Shown here: positions 16,757-24,983 of the stretch, one piece after another | Numbering within the stretch: position 1 is the first letter of the stretch | Layout of the letters: each line of letters opens with the position of its first letter | Assembly (NCBI GenBank): GCA_902825995.1 | Contig: CADEDE010000025.1 | Coordinates: 1 to 32,631, forward strand | Reading direction: 5' to 3' | DNA: 32,631 bases | Source of the DNA: an uncultured Burkholderiales bacterium | Lineage (GTDB): Bacteria; Pseudomonadota; Gammaproteobacteria; Burkholderiales; Burkholderiaceae_C | Program-made: the position numbers and the translations under genes | Notes under the pieces: model-generated | The model's database searches: none | The model's input: only the letters and a program-made list of their open reading frames with translations | What the model was told of the DNA's origin: nothing

Positions 16757-18046
16757 ATGAGCTTGAGTCTCCTGCGCGCCGGTGCCATCTACGGGCTCGC
16801 CAATGCACTGTCCGCAGCGGTTCCCTTTCTTCTGCTGCCGATCCTCACGCGAGCGCTTCCGCCGCAGGACTACGGCGTCGTCGTCGGCTTCTTCCTGCTC
16901 GTCAGCGTCAGCACCTCGTTGGCCGGGTTGAACGTGCACAGCGCGGTCTCGGTCAAGTGGTTCGACCGCGACAAGGTCGAATTCCCCAGCTACGTCGGAT
17001 CGGCCCTGGTCCTTGCGGTGGGGAGCACTGCGCTGTGCGCAGCTCTGTTGCTGGTCGCAGGTACGCTGTGGCATGTCAGGTTCGGACTGGCAGTGTGGCT
17101 GTGGCCGCTCGCGGCGTTGCTTGCTGGCACGACCGTCGTGGCCGGGTTGCGCACGACCTTGTGGCAAAGCCAGCTGAGGGCTCTGCCGTCGGCGACGTTC
17201 CAGGTGATTGCGGCATCAATCAACATGGGCCTGTCGCTGATCGCCGTGCTGCTTCTGGGCCTCGGTGCAGAAGGCCGCGTGGCGGGGGCGGTGCTCGCCT
17301 CGCTGCTGGCAGCTGTCGCAGCGGTCCTCCTGCTGCGCGCATCGGGCGATTCGGTCTGGGCATGTTCGGCTCAGGACGTCCGTCGCCTTCTGCGATTCGG
17401 CGTGCCCCTCATTCCCCATGCGCTGGCCGGCGCGCTGCTGGCGTTGGCGGACCGCTTCACCGTGTCGGCGCGCCTCGGGACAGATGCGCTCGGCATCTAC
17501 GGTGCGGCGGCGCAGCTCGGGATGGTGATGAACGTGCTTGGCGACACGCTGGTCAAGGCAGTGTCGCCGTGGATGTACGCCCAGATGTCAGGACGCTTCG
17601 GCGGCGGACGCTTGCGCGTCGTCGGGGCCACGTACGTGCTGCTCCCGGCGTGGATCCTGGTTGCTGTGCTCTTGTGGTTGCTGCTGACCGTCGTCGGGCC
17701 AGCCCTCCTGGGCGAGCGTTACCAGGCCGCCATAGGCTTGTCGCTCTGGTTCCTGCTCGGCGGGGCAATGTCGTCGATCTACCTCAACATCGCCGGGTTG
17801 TTCTTCTTCACGGCCCGCAACGAATGGCTGAGCGCAGCGACCGTCAGTTCCGCGGTGCTTGCCGTCGTCATGGCCTCGATCCTGACAGCTCGCTATGGCC
17901 TGAGCGGCGCCGCCGCGGCTTACCTCTGCGCGCAAACCGCTCAGCTGGTGCTTTCGTGGCTGCTGTCCCAGCGTATCCAGCCCATGCCCTGGCACCGGCC
18001 GGCACTGGCACTGCGCACCCTGAGTCGCTCGTGGAGGAGGCGCTGA
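16757..18046 (+). CDS. wzx: Wzx-type lipid-linked oligosaccharide flippase
   Basis: A 429-residue polytopic inner-membrane protein of the MATE/MVF superfamily with about twelve hydrophobic segments. The start LLRAGAIYGLANALSAAVPF and LLPILTRALPPQDYGVV is the classic Wzx signature. A second half-repeat begins near FGVPLIPHALAGALLALADR, which contains the conserved DR. It would move undecaprenyl-linked repeat units to the periplasmic face. It follows the first amidotransferase triad after 32 bases, the largest gap for some distance. Confidence 0.9.
   Translation: MSLSLLRAGAIYGLANALSAAVPFLLLPILTRALPPQDYGVVVGFFLLVSVSTSLAGLNVHSAVSVKWFDRDKVEFPSYVGSALVLAVGSTALCAALLLVAGTLWHVRFGLAVWLWPLAALLAGTTVVAGLRTTLWQSQLRALPSATFQVIAASINMGLSLIAVLLLGLGAEGRVAGAVLASLLAAVAAVLLLRASGDSVWACSAQDVRRLLRFGVPLIPHALAGALLALADRFTVSARLGTDALGIYGAAAQLGMVMNVLGDTLVKAVSPWMYAQMSGRFGGGRLRVVGATYVLLPAWILVAVLLWLLLTVVGPALLGERYQAAIGLSLWFLLGGAMSSIYLNIAGLFFFTARNEWLSAATVSSAVLAVVMASILTARYGLSGAAAAYLCAQTAQLVLSWLLSQRIQPMPWHRPALALRTLSRSWRRR
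18033..18040 (+). promoter_or_regulatory. Strong ribosome binding site inside the end of wzx
   Basis: GGAGGAGG lies eight bases before ATG 18049 and also encodes the terminal arginines of Wzx. It is much stronger than most initiation sites in this locus, so the acetyltransferase may be made in excess of its neighbours. Confidence 0.6.
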
Positions 18047-18048
18047 CC

Positions 18049-18558
18049 ATGGGATGGCAGCTCCTGGCGGGCCTGCTCATGCGCTTGCGCGCGGTCTACT
18101 GGCGCGTGATCTACCGCAGCCTGCGCTCGCGCTACAGAGTCGACGCCGAATTCCGGTTCAACGGCGTCGGAATCCAGTTGTATGGAGATGGGTCGATCGA
18201 GCTGGGCGCGGAAAGCTACATCGGTGAGCTGTCCACGATCCAGGCGTGCGCCGGCCACCGGGTGCGCGTGGGCCGCCGCTGCAGCATCTCGCACAACGTG
18301 CGGATTTACACGGAGACGTCCGACGCCGATTGCGATTTCCGCGCCGGCGAGGATCGGCCAATACGAGCCAGCGTCGACATCGGCGACGGCGTCTGGATCG
18401 GAACGAACGTATTCATCGGCCCGGGCATCGCAATCGGCGACAACGCGGTGATCGGCGCCAACGCCGTAGTGACCCGCAACGTTCCCAACGGCGAAATCTG
18501 GGGGGGCGTGCCGGCAAAGTTCATCCGCTCGAAACGCGTGGAGGGCCAGCCTAGATGA
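18049..18558 (+). CDS. Hexapeptide-repeat O-acetyltransferase
   Basis: A 169-residue acyltransferase. A short hydrophobic, basic N-terminus (WQLLAGLLMRLRAVYWRVIYRSLRSRYR) precedes a left-handed beta-helix: IELGAESYIGELSTIQACAG, VRVGRRCSISHNVRIYTE, then VDIGDGVWIGTNVFIGPGIAIGDNAVIGANAVVTRNVPNGEIWGGVPAKFI. The last block is typical of maltose/galactoside-acetyltransferase-like enzymes that modify polysaccharides. The acceptor sugar cannot be told. It overlaps the next gene by four bases. Confidence 0.83.
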   Translation: MGWQLLAGLLMRLRAVYWRVIYRSLRSRYRVDAEFRFNGVGIQLYGDGSIELGAESYIGELSTIQACAGHRVRVGRRCSISHNVRIYTETSDADCDFRAGEDRPIRASVDIGDGVWIGTNVFIGPGIAIGDNAVIGANAVVTRNVPNGEIWGGVPAKFIRSKRVEGQPR

Positions 18559-20144
18559 TGCGGGTGGAGCATGGCTGGCATTCCGGTGTCATCGCGACAA
18601 CCATTGCTGACGCACGCCCGCACTCATCGGACCTGATGGCCGCGCTCGCGCACCTCGAATCGAACTTCGGCGTCTGCGCATGGCAAGTCGCAGGCATCCC
18701 GCTTTGGCCGCTGTTGCGCATCCGCTGGTTCTTCGCCGAATGGGCACGCCACTATGCCGCCCCCACCGGTCACGCGACGCAGCGCGGGATGGCTGGCCTC
18801 GTCAAGGGCATACTGAACGGTGCCCGTGCCGCGGCACGGGTGCGCCACGACGATGCACCCGGCAACGACCGGATGGCGACGCCTCGGGATCTGGTGTTCC
18901 TGTCAGACGGACTGTCCTTTGCCCGCCTGGGCGAACGATGGGCAGAGCGCTTCTGCGATCCGATCATCGCCAGCGCGGCGCAGCGCGGCCTGACCAACGC
19001 GCTGTGGACGCCATTGCACAATTACCATCAGCCGCGCCTGACGCCGTCAGTGCTCCTGCAGCCCGCCATCGATCGTGCGAATCTCGCGGGTGCCTTGAGG
19101 GGACGATTCGCACCACGCGATCTCCAGTTGCCCGATCACCGTGGCGCGCTCGACTGGCTCGCTGCGGCAGGCTTTGGCACCGCGGCGTTGCAAGCGGTGA
19201 AAATCCACTCCGATGGCGGCCGTTTGCATTCGGTTGCCTCCGCGTACCGACGTCGGCTCGCCAAAACCAGTCCGCGGCTGGCCTTCGTGGTGAGCTACTA
19301 CAGCCTCGAAGGCATGGCGTTTGTCTATGCCTGCCGCGAACTCGGTATACCGGTGGTCGACCTTCAACACGGTGTGCAGGGTGAATTCCACCCGGCCTAC
19401 GCGGCCTGGCCGAAGCCGGAGGAAGGCCGGCGACATGCCCTCCTGCCGGACCACTTCTGGGTCTGGTCGGATTGGGAACGCAAGGTGATCGAGGGTTGGA
19501 GCGCAAGTACCGGCCATTCGGCGGTCGTCGGCGGCAATCCCTGGCTGGGCGTGTGGCAACCCGGCTCGGCATGGTCGGGTGTCGCACCCGCCTTGGAGGC
19601 GGCGCGCCGGATGCGCGAGCGCGCCGACGGGCGCCCCGTGGTCCTGGTGACGCTGCAATTCGGGCTCGCCCCGGCGGAGCAGCTCGAGCCGCTGTGCCGC
19701 CTGATGGCCGAGGCCGGCGACCGCATGGTGCTCTGGGTGCGATTGCATCCGGCAATGCTGGAGCGCCGGGAGGAGGTCCGGGCGCGGCTGGATGTCGGCA
19801 TCCGGTTCGAACTCGACGGGTGCACGGACTTGCCCCTGCACGCCCTGCTGCCCGCCGTCGACGTGCACATGACCCACAGCTCCAGCACCGTCATCGAAGC
19901 GGCGCAGTTCGGCGTGCCCTCCGTGCTCACCACGTCCTATGGTGCCGAACTCTTCGCGCCGCTGTTGGGCACCGGATCGGCCGTTCTGGAAACAGGCGGC
20001 CCGGCCCAGCTCGCATCTACACTTATCCATTTGGTCGACACCCGTCGCGGCACCGTGGCGGCCAGGGATCCGGGGAGCGGCGGGGCAGCGCTCGATGCGT
20101 TGCTCAGCGGCGCTCCTTCGCATGTATGTCGGAGGACAGCTTGA
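18555..20144 (+). CDS. GT-B-like protein, candidate nonulosonic acid transferase
   Basis: A 529-residue soluble protein with no clear family by eye. Visible features suggest a GT-B fold. VFLSDGLSFARLGERWAE begins a Rossmann-like half, and VVSYYSLEGMAFVYACRELGIPVVDLQHG (Q271-H272-G273) resembles capsule-type transferases. VLWVRLHPAM contains an HP pair (H398-P399), and MTHSSSTVIEAAQFGVPSVLT has S442-S444 followed by E448. An HP pair followed by an S-rich motif is seen in several bacterial sialyltransferase families, where it binds CMP. With CMP-legionaminate made in this locus and no other transferase for it visible, transfer of legionaminic acid is a reasonable inference only. The ATG overlaps the acetyltransferase stop. 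Confidence 0.55.
   Translation: MMRVEHGWHSGVIATTIADARPHSSDLMAALAHLESNFGVCAWQVAGIPLWPLLRIRWFFAEWARHYAAPTGHATQRGMAGLVKGILNGARAAARVRHDDAPGNDRMATPRDLVFLSDGLSFARLGERWAERFCDPIIASAAQRGLTNALWTPLHNYHQPRLTPSVLLQPAIDRANLAGALRGRFAPRDLQLPDHRGALDWLAAAGFGTAALQAVKIHSDGGRLHSVASAYRRRLAKTSPRLAFVVSYYSLEGMAFVYACRELGIPVVDLQHGVQGEFHPAYAAWPKPEEGRRHALLPDHFWVWSDWERKVIEGWSASTGHSAVVGGNPWLGVWQPGSAWSGVAPALEAARRMRERADGRPVVLVTLQFGLAPAEQLEPLCRLMAEAGDRMVLWVRLHPAMLERREEVRARLDVGIRFELDGCTDLPLHALLPAVDVHMTHSSSTVIEAAQFGVPSVLTTSYGAELFAPLLGTGSAVLETGGPAQLASTLIHLVDTRRGTVAARDPGSGGAALDALLSGAPSHVCRRTA
20131..20136 (+). promoter_or_regulatory. Ribosome binding site that favours a TTG start for the second hisH-like gene
   Basis: GGAGGA lies four bases before TTG 20141. 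That TTG forms a TTGA overlap with the stop of the preceding gene and gives a protein beginning ITIVDYGVGN, as in most HisH proteins. An upstream ATG at 20126 lacks a comparable site, since this GGAGGA lies downstream of it. Confidence 0.6.
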
Positions 20145-20752
20145 TCACGATCGTCGACTACGGCGTGGGCAACCTCGGCTCGATCCGCAACATGCTTAAG
20201 AAGATCGGCGTCGACTCGGAAATCACGTCGGACGCTGTCCGCATCACCGCCGCCACCAAGCTCATCCTTCCCGGCGTCGGTGCGTTTGACGCCGGGATGG
20301 AGAGCCTCGAGCGGAGCGGCCTGATCCCGGTGCTCGGCGAACGCGTACTGGGCGCCCGGGTGCCGGTCCTGGGCATCTGCCTGGGCATGCAGCTGATGAC
20401 GCACGGCAGCACCGAGGGCATGCGTCGGGGCCTGGGCTGGATCGACGCGCAGGCGCTGCGCCTCCAGCCCACCGATGCGGCGCTGAAAGTCCCGCACATG
20501 GGCTGGAACCTGGTGCGTCCGGTGCGCGAGGCCGCGCTCGTGGACGCACTGCCGGAAGAACCGCGCTTCTACTTCGTGCACTCGTACTGCATCCGGTGCG
20601 AGCGGCCGGAGGACGTGCTGCTGACCACCACCTATGGCGAGCCTTTCCACAGTGGCTTCCACCGAGGCAACGTCTGGGGCGTTCAGTTCCACCCCGAGAA
20701 GAGTCACAAGTTCGGCATGCACCTGTTGCGCAACTTCGCGCAGCGCTGCTGA
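20141..20752 (+). CDS. hisH: HisH-like glutamine amidotransferase of triad 2
   Basis: A 203-residue glutaminase counted from TTG 20141 (208 from ATG 20126). The catalytic triad is intact: C80 in GICLGMQLM, H184 and E186 in QFHPEKSH. VPHMGWNLV and VHSYCIRC are family landmarks. It supplies ammonia to the HisF-like protein that follows, and then to the amidotransferase at 22644. It is clearly diverged from the HisH-like protein at 16086, so the two sets are not a recent duplication. Confidence 0.88.
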   Translation: MITIVDYGVGNLGSIRNMLKKIGVDSEITSDAVRITAATKLILPGVGAFDAGMESLERSGLIPVLGERVLGARVPVLGICLGMQLMTHGSTEGMRRGLGWIDAQALRLQPTDAALKVPHMGWNLVRPVREAALVDALPEEPRFYFVHSYCIRCERPEDVLLTTTYGEPFHSGFHRGNVWGVQFHPEKSHKFGMHLLRNFAQRC

Positions 20753-20754
20753 CC

Positions 20755-21516
20755 ATGCTGAAGACCCGCGTCATCCCCTGCCTGCTGCTGCGCGGCGCGG
20801 GCCTCGTCAAGACAGTGCGCTTCAAGAATCCGAAGTACATCGGCGACCCGATCAACGCGATCAAGATTTTCAACGACAAGGAAGTCGACGAACTGGTGCT
20901 GCTCGACATCAGCGCCTCGAAGGAGAACCGCGGGCCTTCGTTTTCGGTCATCGAGGAGGTGGCGAGCGAATGTTTCATGCCGCTGGCCTACGGTGGCGGC
21001 ATCCGCACGGTCGAGCAGGCGCGCCGTATCTTCAAGCTCGGCGTCGAGAAGGTCGTCTTCAACACGACCGCTTGGCGCGAGCCCGCGGTGTTGCGCGACG
21101 CCTCGAGCGAGTTCGGCGCCCAGGCCGTGGTGGCATCGATCGACGTGCGCCGCAGGCTGTTCGGCCGCTACGAGGTCTGCGTCGAGGGCGGCACCCGTGC
21201 GACGGGCATTGATCCGGTCGAGTATGCGCAGCGCATGGAGGCGGCCGGCGCCGGAGAGATCTTCCTGACCTCGATCGACCGCGACGGCACGATGCAGGGG
21301 TACGAACTCGAATTGCTGGCCAAGGTCACCGCGGCGGTCGGCATCCCGGTGATCGCCTCGGGCGGGGCCGGATCGGTGAGCGACTTTGGTGCCGCGATCC
21401 GCGAGGGCGGCGCGGCGGCCGTCGCGGCAGGTGCGATGTTCGTGTTCCACGGGCCGCACCGGGCCGTGCTGATCACGTATTCGCCGCGCGGAGAACTCGA
21501 GAAGGTGTTGGCATGA
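20755..21516 (+). CDS. hisF: HisF-like cyclase subunit homologue of amidotransferase triad 2
   Basis: A 253-residue TIM barrel with phosphate-site glycines in AYGGGIRTVEQA and VIASGGAGSVSDF. The cyclase residue D11 of true HisF is leucine here (PCLLLRG), while D130 is kept (SIDVRR). This is the reverse of the HisF-like protein at 15319. Loss of D11 makes imidazole glycerol phosphate synthesis very unlikely and fits an ammonia-channel role as in WbpG/HisF2/HisH2 systems. It begins two bases after the HisH-like gene and overlaps the next start by ATGA. Confidence 0.9.
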   Translation: MLKTRVIPCLLLRGAGLVKTVRFKNPKYIGDPINAIKIFNDKEVDELVLLDISASKENRGPSFSVIEEVASECFMPLAYGGGIRTVEQARRIFKLGVEKVVFNTTAWREPAVLRDASSEFGAQAVVASIDVRRRLFGRYEVCVEGGTRATGIDPVEYAQRMEAAGAGEIFLTSIDRDGTMQGYELELLAKVTAAVGIPVIASGGAGSVSDFGAAIREGGAAAVAAGAMFVFHGPHRAVLITYSPRGELEKVLA

Positions 21517-22634
21517 GGGCCCGCAGAATGCGTCGAGCCCCTGCGGTGGCGCTGGTGGTGGCTCTTGCGCTGCTTGGCGCGCTGTTCCTGTCCATGGTGG
21601 GCATCGACGCGCTCGAAGGCAAGAACGACTTCCAGTTCTTTGCCGACTCGCCGACATACCACGAAGCGGCCCGGGGCGGCTTGGGCCACGTCGAGACCTT
21701 GGCGGACATGGTGGGCGTGGCCGCCAACTTTCTCGGCCCACTGGTCCTGCTGCAACTGGCGGGTGAAAACTACTACGCGATCCTGGCATTGAATGCCTTG
21801 CTGCTGGCCTTTGGCGTGACGAGTCTGGCGCGATCGCTGCGGCTGGACGCGCTCAAGCTGTTGCTCGTGCTGCTCGTGAACCCGATGACGATTTCGAGCC
21901 TGCTGTCGGTCAACAAGGAAATCATCTCGCTGGTCTTCGTCGCCCTGCTGGTGCGCGCCCACGCAGTGGGCTCGATCGGCGCGCTGCTCCTGGCCGCCGT
22001 CGTGTCGGTGCTGGTGCGGTGGCAACTGACGATGGTGCTGATCGCCGCCAGCATGATGGTCGGCGCGGTGAATCCGCTGCGCCAGCACCGGCGCGCGACC
22101 CTGCTGCTCCTGCTGGCAGCGTTGTCGGTGGTTTACGTGCAGTTGGCCGCGACCCTGGAGCCGATCCGGATCAACTTCGAGGATGCCGCCGAAAGCTACG
22201 AAGGGTCCGGCTTCTACGAGAAGCTGGTTTCACTGCAGGACAGCGGCTGGTATTGGGCAATCTTCCCGGTCAAGGCGGCCCACCTGCTGTTCGGCATGGG
22301 CCTGCGGCTGGACCGCCTGTTCAACCCGACGAATGCCTACAACGACTTCTGGCAGCTGCTGCACTCGACCACGCTGCTGCTGCTCTTCGTCGCGCTGCTG
22401 CGTGCCCGGCGATTCAGGCTCGGCAACGACCTCGTCTATCTGAGCCTGATCTACGTGGCTGTGTTCGCGATCACGCCGATCTACACGCCCCGCTACTTCT
22501 ACCCGGTGTATGTGTTGTGGGCCGCGGCGTTGTGTACGCCGGATCGTTTGTCCGCCGTGTTCGGCGTGCGCCGGCTACGGCGCCGCGTCAAACCCGAACC
22601 ACGGATCGTCGCTGGCCCTGTTCCCGGTATTTGA
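21513..22634 (+). CDS. Polytopic membrane protein, candidate Wzy polymerase
   Basis: A 373-residue protein with about nine or ten hydrophobic segments. It starts with a basic N-terminus and a TM helix (VALVVALALLGALFLSMVG), followed by a polar stretch with DFQFFADSPTYHEAA. A conserved-looking VNKEIISLVFVALLVRAH follows. A larger polar loop (INFEDAAESYEGSGFYEKLV) lies before the last helices, and the end is TPIYTPRYFYPVYVLWAAAL. No family was recognised. O-antigen polymerases are highly divergent membrane proteins with one or two large loops, and no other Wzy candidate lies in the window, so this role is inferred. A lipid-carrier glycosyltransferase is the alternative. It separates hisF from the second amidotransferase gene. 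Confidence 0.55.
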   Translation: MRARRMRRAPAVALVVALALLGALFLSMVGIDALEGKNDFQFFADSPTYHEAARGGLGHVETLADMVGVAANFLGPLVLLQLAGENYYAILALNALLLAFGVTSLARSLRLDALKLLLVLLVNPMTISSLLSVNKEIISLVFVALLVRAHAVGSIGALLLAAVVSVLVRWQLTMVLIAASMMVGAVNPLRQHRRATLLLLLAALSVVYVQLAATLEPIRINFEDAAESYEGSGFYEKLVSLQDSGWYWAIFPVKAAHLLFGMGLRLDRLFNPTNAYNDFWQLLHSTTLLLLFVALLRARRFRLGNDLVYLSLIYVAVFAITPIYTPRYFYPVYVLWAAALCTPDRLSAVFGVRRLRRRVKPEPRIVAGPVPGI

Positions 22635-22643
22635 ATCGATCCA

Positions 22644-23759
22644 ATGACCGCCCGCCAGACCTGCACCCGCTGCATCATGGACACCAGCGACCCCGACATC
22701 GTCTTCGACGCTGCCGGGATCTGCAACCACTGCCATCGCTATGAGCGTGTCTCGCGCGAGCGCCTGATCCCGGTGGCCGAGCGCCGCCAGCACCTCGAAG
22801 CGCTCGTCGCCGAGATTCGCCGCTCCGGTCAGGGCAGGCCGTACGACTGCGTCATCGGCGTCAGCGGCGGCGTCGACAGCACCTACGTCGCCTGGCTGGT
22901 GAAGGACCTCGGGCTGCGCCCGCTCGCCGTGCACCTGGACAACGGCTGGAACTCCGAACTGGCCGTCGCCAACATCGAGAAGACGCTGAAGGTTCTGGGC
23001 ATCGACCTCTACACCCACGTGATCGACTGGGAGGAGTTCCGCGACCTGCAGGTCTCCTTCCTGAAGGCCTCCACCCCCGACGGCGAAGTGCCGACCGACC
23101 ACGCGATCTTCGCGCTGCTCTACCGGATGGCCGCAAAGAACGGCATCCGCCACGTCATCACCGGCACCAACGTCGCCACCGAGGCGGTGCTGCCCGAGAA
23201 GTGGGGCTACGGCTACTTCGACTGGCGCTACGTGAAGGACGTGCACCGCCGCTTCGGCACACAGCGGCTCACGACCTACCCGCACTTCTCGCTGGCGGGG
23301 CTCTTCTACTACGTGTTCCTGCGCCGCATCCGCATGGTTTCGATCCTGAACCACATCGAATACGACAAGGCGCAGGCGATGCAACTGCTTCAGGAAAAGC
23401 TCGGCTGGGTCTACTACGGCGGCAAGCACTACGAGTCGATCTACACGCGCTTCTTCCAGGCCTACGTGCTGCCGCGAAAGTTCGACATCGACAAGCGCAA
23501 GGCCCACTGCTCGACACTGATCTGCTCGGGCCAGATGACACGCGAGCAGGCGCTCGAGGCGATGCAGGAACCGGTCTTCCCAGAACGTGCGCTGCTCGAA
23601 GACCGCGACTACAGCATCAAGAAGCTCGGGCTGACGAACGAGCAATTCGAGCAGATCATGGCCGCACCGACCCAGACCTTCTTCGACTACCGCACCAGCC
23701 ACGGCCTGTTCGAGACTGCCAAGAAGATGGTGAACGCCGGGCGCAGGTCTATCGGATGA
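22644..23759 (+). CDS. wbpG: N-acetyl sugar amidotransferase, WbpG-like (second triad)
   Basis: A 371-residue PP-loop enzyme. C7/C10 (CTRC) and C27/C30 (CNHC) form the zinc site; SGGVDS at 74-79 binds ATP. HLDNGWNSELAVANIEK, TGTNVATEAVLPEKWGYGYFDW and GWVYYGGKHYESIYTRFFQAY are typical of WbpG/PseA proteins. In Pseudomonas aeruginosa O5, WbpG with HisH2/HisF2 makes the 3-acetamidino group of the diaminouronic acid. Here the wbpB/D/E-like genes make the equivalent precursor, so this copy may serve that sugar. It starts nine bases after the membrane protein gene. Confidence 0.9.
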   Translation: MTARQTCTRCIMDTSDPDIVFDAAGICNHCHRYERVSRERLIPVAERRQHLEALVAEIRRSGQGRPYDCVIGVSGGVDSTYVAWLVKDLGLRPLAVHLDNGWNSELAVANIEKTLKVLGIDLYTHVIDWEEFRDLQVSFLKASTPDGEVPTDHAIFALLYRMAAKNGIRHVITGTNVATEAVLPEKWGYGYFDWRYVKDVHRRFGTQRLTTYPHFSLAGLFYYVFLRRIRMVSILNHIEYDKAQAMQLLQEKLGWVYYGGKHYESIYTRFFQAYVLPRKFDIDKRKAHCSTLICSGQMTREQALEAMQEPVFPERALLEDRDYSIKKLGLTNEQFEQIMAAPTQTFFDYRTSHGLFETAKKMVNAGRRSIG

Positions 23760-24976
23760 GGCCGCTGCGCGTGCTCTATCTGCACATGATCGGCCCGTTC
23801 GGCGGCGCCTCGCGCAGCCTGTTCGAGGCGATCCGCGCCTTCCCGCCCGGCGCCGTGCAGCCGCGCTTCGTGACGCAACGCGGCAGCGTGACCGGCTTCT
23901 TCTCGCGCCTGGGGGAGGTGGTCGAATCGCGCGGCATGAGCCAGTTCGACAACACCCGCTACAGCCACTACCGCGGCACACGCTGGCTGGTGCTGCTGCG
24001 CGAGCTGGCCTACCTGCCCTTCACGGTGGTAGCGCTGCGCCGCGCGCGCCGGCGTTGGGGTGAGGTCGACCTGATCCACCTGAACGAGTTCACCGGGCTC
24101 GTCCCGCTCTGGCTCGCGCGCCGCATTTTCGGTGTGCCCGCGGTGGTGCACGTGCGCTCGGTGGCGCACGATGACACACGCTCGTGGCGCACGCGCTGGG
24201 TCCACCGCATGCTGCGCCGCGAGGCGCGCGCCGTCATCGCGATCGACGAGAACGTGCGCGCCAGCCTGCCCGCGAACCTGCCGGTCGAGGTCATCCACAA
24301 CGCCTTCTCGCCCAAGGAGGCGACCGGTGCGGACGAGGCCTTCGAGCGCCGCCTGCAGGTGCTGCGGCCAGAGTCGTTCAAGGTCGGGTTCGTCGGCAAC
24401 CTGCTGCTCGTCAAGGGCATCCACGAGTTGGTCGAGGCGGCACGCATCACGCGCGAGCGCGGCCTGGACGTGGAGTTCATCATCGTCGGCGACGATGTCC
24501 AGCCGTCGCGCGGCCTGAAGGCTCGCGTGGTCAAGGCGCTCGGACTGGCGCAGAACGTGCGCACCGAGGTCGAGGCGGCCCTCGACCGCCATGCGCTGCG
24601 CGACCGGGTTCACCTGGTGGGCTTCACGGCCGAGATTGCGCGCGCCTACCGCCACATGGACGTGCTGTGTTTTCCGTCCCACTACGACGCGCCGGGGCGG
24701 CCGATCTTCGAAGCCGCGTTCTTCGGCGTGCCCAGCATCGTGGCGGTGCGCGAGCCGCGCGCCGACACGCTGGTCCACGGCGAGACGGGCCTGGCGATCG
24801 CGCCGCGTTCCGCCGACCAACTCGCCGCGGCGATCGAGCGCATGGCCACCGACCGCAATGCGACGCGCCGCATGGGCGACGCGGCGCGCCAGATGGCCGA
24901 GCACAACTTCAGCGTGCAACGCAACGCGAGCCGGCTGCTGGGCGTCTACCGCCAGGTCACCGGCCAGGCGGCATGA
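23756..24976 (+). CDS. GT4-family glycosyltransferase
   Basis: A 406-residue GT-B transferase. The acceptor domain begins RVLYLHMIGPFGGASRSLFE, with a glycine-rich loop, and contains VDLIHLNEFTGLVPLWLARR. The donor domain has FKVGFVGNLLLVKGIHELVEAA and FPSHYDAPGRPIFEAAFFGVPSIV. The usual GT4 E-x7-E is D311-x7-E319 here, a conservative change. It would act on the cytoplasmic face to extend the lipid-linked repeat unit; donor and acceptor are not predictable. The ATG overlaps the amidotransferase stop, and the next gene starts eight bases later. Confidence 0.88.
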   Translation: MRPLRVLYLHMIGPFGGASRSLFEAIRAFPPGAVQPRFVTQRGSVTGFFSRLGEVVESRGMSQFDNTRYSHYRGTRWLVLLRELAYLPFTVVALRRARRRWGEVDLIHLNEFTGLVPLWLARRIFGVPAVVHVRSVAHDDTRSWRTRWVHRMLRREARAVIAIDENVRASLPANLPVEVIHNAFSPKEATGADEAFERRLQVLRPESFKVGFVGNLLLVKGIHELVEAARITRERGLDVEFIIVGDDVQPSRGLKARVVKALGLAQNVRTEVEAALDRHALRDRVHLVGFTAEIARAYRHMDVLCFPSHYDAPGRPIFEAAFFGVPSIVAVREPRADTLVHGETGLAIAPRSADQLAAAIERMATDRNATRRMGDAARQMAEHNFSVQRNASRLLGVYRQVTGQAA

Positions 24977-24983
24977 GACTGCG

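Noticed and set aside
16399-18048. Long N-terminal extension of the acetyltransferase frame through hisH and wzx
   Set aside because: The extension is arginine/serine-rich out-of-frame reading of real genes. ATG 18049 with a strong GGAGGAGG is the obvious start.
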